A DNA stretch of 64,000 bases from an uncultured Clostridia bacterium (GTDB lineage Bacteria > Bacillota > Clostridia > Christensenellales > Borkfalkiaceae), in assembly GCA_947595585.1 (NCBI GenBank), contig CANQET010000007.1, positions 1-64,000 on the forward strand, given 5' to 3'. The notes under the pieces were generated by a model that saw only the letters and a program-made list of their open reading frames with translations, was not told the origin of the DNA and did no database searches. Shown here one piece after another: positions 62,018 to 64,000 of the stretch (within the stretch, counting starts at the first letter, position 1; each line of letters starts with the position of its first letter). Both the position numbers and the translations under genes were made by a program.

Positions 62018-63151
62018 ATGAAGGTTTTTCGCAATGCCCTCGTCTATTTTGCGGGGGAAGGCTTAAAGCGGAGGGATCTCTTTTTTGGGGAATATCTCCG
62101 CGAAGAAGCGCAAGGGGCCGAGGAGATCGCCCTCCCCGAGGACGCTATAGTGCTTCCGGGGTTCGTCGATGAACACATCCACGGTGCGGGCGGCGCCGAC
62201 GCCATGGACGGCACATGCGAGGCGCTCTCCACGATCGCCGCGACCCTTCCGCGAGAGGGGACGACGACCTTCCTCGCCACCACGATGACCCAGAGCCCCG
62301 CCGCGATCGAACGGGCGCTTTCCGCCGTAGATCGCTACATGCAGGCGCCCGCAGAGGGAGCACGGCTTGCGGGCGTCCACCTCGAAGGGCCCTTCATCGC
62401 CGAAAAATACAGGGGAGCGCAGGCGCTCGAGTACGTCGCCCCGCCCGAGATCGAAGTCTTCGACCGCTATCAAAAAGCGAGCGGGGGACATATCCGCATC
62501 TGCACGCTCGCACCCGAACGGGAGGGGGCGCAGGAATTTATTCGGCACCTCGTGCGCTCGGGCGTCCTCGTCTCCGTCGGTCACTCGGGCGCGAAGGCTT
62601 CCGACGTCATGATGGCCGTAGATGCGGGAGCCAAGCACGTCACCCACACCTTCAACGCGCAATCGCCCCTGCATCACAGGGAAGCGGGGGTGGTTGGCAG
62701 CGCCCTCCTCTGCGACGGGCTCGACTGCGAGCTCATCTGCGACTGCATCCACGTCTCGGTGCCCGCGATGCAGCTTCTCGTAAAATGTAAGACGCCCCGC
62801 CGCCTCATCCTCATCACCGACGCCATCCGCGCGAAGGGCATGGGAGACGGGGAGAGCGAGCTCGGCGGCCAAAAGGTCTTCGTGCACGGGGGCGAAGCGC
62901 GGCTTGCGGACGGGACCCTCGCAGGCAGCGTCCTCCCCATGAATATCGCCGTGAAGAACCTCACCGAGCGGGTGGGCGTGCCCTTCCTCGACGCCGTCGA
63001 CTGCGCGACGATCAACCCCGCACGCGCCCTCGGGCTGGACGGCGAGATCGGCAGCATCCGCCTCGGCAAGCGCGCCGACCTCACGATCTTAGACCGTGAC
63101 TTCAACGTCGTCATGACGTTCATCGGCGGCAACCCCGTCTACCGCAGATAA
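62018..63151 (+). CDS. nagA: N-acetylglucosamine-6-phosphate deacetylase
   Basis: 377 residues. Amidohydrolase fold: LPGFVDEHIHGAGGAD, HLEGPFI, SVGHSGA, HTFNAQSP, catalytic Asp in LITDAIRAKG, and the C-terminal GSIRLGKRADLTILD. It releases acetate from GlcNAc-6-phosphate. Last gene of the block, closed by a strong terminator. Confidence 0.96.
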   Translation: MKVFRNALVYFAGEGLKRRDLFFGEYLREEAQGAEEIALPEDAIVLPGFVDEHIHGAGGADAMDGTCEALSTIAATLPREGTTTFLATTMTQSPAAIERALSAVDRYMQAPAEGARLAGVHLEGPFIAEKYRGAQALEYVAPPEIEVFDRYQKASGGHIRICTLAPEREGAQEFIRHLVRSGVLVSVGHSGAKASDVMMAVDAGAKHVTHTFNAQSPLHHREAGVVGSALLCDGLDCELICDCIHVSVPAMQLLVKCKTPRRLILITDAIRAKGMGDGESELGGQKVFVHGGEARLADGTLAGSVLPMNIAVKNLTERVGVPFLDAVDCATINPARALGLDGEIGSIRLGKRADLTILDRDFNVVMTFIGGNPVYRR

Positions 63152-63162
63152 TTTTTACAGCA

Positions 63163-63201
63163 AAAACATCTCCGTTCCTTCCCTCGGAACGGAGATGTTT
63201 T
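63163..63201. terminator. Bidirectional terminator after nagA
   Basis: AAAACATCTCCGTTCC / GGAACGGAGATGTTTT with a 7-nt loop; A- and T-runs on both sides serve both convergent genes. Confidence 0.92.
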
Positions 63202-63217
63202 ATATAAAATAAAGTTT

Positions 63218-63970
63218 TTATGCTTCCTTACAGAGGGCGATCTTGAAGATGAGGGCGTATTGCGTATCCTCGGGGTAGACAGTGCGGAAGAACTCGTATA
63301 ACTTCTCCGCCGTCTCGTAGCCCTCGAAGCGGGCACAGGCGATGAGCTCTGCCGCACGTTTTGCCGCGATCCTATCTCCCTCCGTCTCGATCTTTCGTTT
63401 TCCGAAGAGCGTGGCCGTTTGCTCGCTCTCGACGCCCGTCACCCGCACGCGGCAAGTCTTCTCTCCGCAAATGAAGCGGATGAAGTCATCCTTACAGACC
63501 AGAAGGCGCTTTTCGTCGGGACGGCGGATCTCGGCCGTCTTTTTTCCCGATACGACCGCTTCGAACGCGGCGGGGACGAGGTGCATCTCAAACTCCTCCG
63601 CAAGCGCTTCCCGCGGAACGATCTTCGTTTTATCTACGCCGCGCGGCGGAAGCACGATCTCTCGCCGCGGCAGTCCGAGCAGGACCTCACGGTTGTCCAT
63701 GTACCAAGCGGTGTACGCCATGCCGTCTTCATCGGGCAGTTGCAGGGCTTCGGCCATCACGCCGCCCCACACCCGCCACGAAAAACAGGCCATGGTACCG
63801 TCGTTCAAGACAGGGACCCCCGAGAGCGCCGAATCGTGACTGTTCCCGCCGAACTTGTAGCCTCCCTCGCGAACGGCCTTCACGACGGCACGGAACACGC
63901 TCTCCTCGTCCCCCTCATGGACGGGATAATCGTCTTCGTAATACGTCCAACCGATCACTTCGAATTTCAT
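63218..63970 (-). CDS. ASCH-domain protein
   Basis: 250 residues. N-terminal half (IGWTYYEDDYPVHEGDEE, GNSHDSALSGVPVLNDG, FSWRVWGGVMAEAL) is a domain I do not recognise. The C-terminal half is ASCH-like: FEAVVSGKKTAEIRRPDEKR, then DDFIRFICGEKTCRVRVTGV. ASCH domains are PUA-related and bind RNA or modified nucleotides. Function unknown. The start is near the window edge; its promoter is outside. Confidence 0.75.
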   Translation of the reverse strand: MKFEVIGWTYYEDDYPVHEGDEESVFRAVVKAVREGGYKFGGNSHDSALSGVPVLNDGTMACFSWRVWGGVMAEALQLPDEDGMAYTAWYMDNREVLLGLPRREIVLPPRGVDKTKIVPREALAEEFEMHLVPAAFEAVVSGKKTAEIRRPDEKRLLVCKDDFIRFICGEKTCRVRVTGVESEQTATLFGKRKIETEGDRIAAKRAAELIACARFEGYETAEKLYEFFRTVYPEDTQYALIFKIALCKEA

Positions 63971-64000
63971 AATCGTTCAGTCTTCAGAGCACGGTGAGGA

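Overview
The window is GC-rich chromosomal DNA of an anaerobic, spore-forming-lineage Firmicute, most likely an uncultured gut clostridium. Evidence: SpoIIID, a Spo0A-like regulator, an FtsK/SpoIIIE translocase, group-B-type [FeFe] hydrogenase, FeoAAB iron uptake, LuxS, consensus sigma-A promoters (TTGACA-17-TATAAT type) and strong AGGAGG ribosome binding sites. I cannot place it to genus. No rRNA, tRNA, transposase, prophage or CRISPR array was seen.

Layout. 1-6.6 kb: tail of a type I restriction HsdR, spoIIID, a mosaic repeat, and a complete, more AT-rich type III restriction-modification pair (mod-res, minus strand). 6.7-9.4 kb: alpha/beta hydrolase, and a queuosine-precursor-type transporter (VUT) with a structured, preQ1-riboswitch-like leader followed by an SDR enzyme. 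9.5-11.3 kb: a lone type IV pilin gene facing away from a small segment that looks like a phase-variable invertible promoter (27-bp inverted repeats around a consensus promoter), then a 164-bp tandem repeat field. 11.3-17.7 kb: DUF368 transporter, Fe-ADH, a YbiT-type ABC-F protein, a YhcG fragment, a Spo0A homologue lacking the phospho-acceptor Asp, and a SHOCT membrane protein/XRE regulator pair. 18-25.7 kb: a housekeeping run ftsK-rimO-pgsA-cinA-recA. 26-33.5 kb: nadE, a GH1 beta-glucosidase, a YwaF-like membrane protein and the feo operon with three copies of one palindrome. 33.6-46.8 kb: aspA, a Cys-rich small protein, yitT-luxS-malic enzyme, prs, pth-mfd, a foldase-like lipoprotein and uppP. 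46.9-51.9 kb: small spore-coat-like genes, a radical SAM DNA-modification/repair pair (TIGR03915/TIGR03916-like) and a two-component system. 52.7-63.2 kb: a codirectional block with a TM1266-type hydrogenase regulator, an ABC importer, a phosphotransferase, [FeFe] hydrogenase, a nucleotidyltransferase, two sugar kinases, nagB and nagA; then an ASCH-domain gene.

Four intergenic islands (about 10.3-11.2, 25.8-26.0, 39.3-39.7 and 52.1-52.6 kb) share the same set of short palindromic and GC-rich repeat modules. The most notable observations are the predicted pilin promoter inverton, the Spo0A without a phosphorylation site (behind four TGTACA boxes, three on an exact 21-bp period), and two mRNA leaders predicted to hide their ribosome binding sites.
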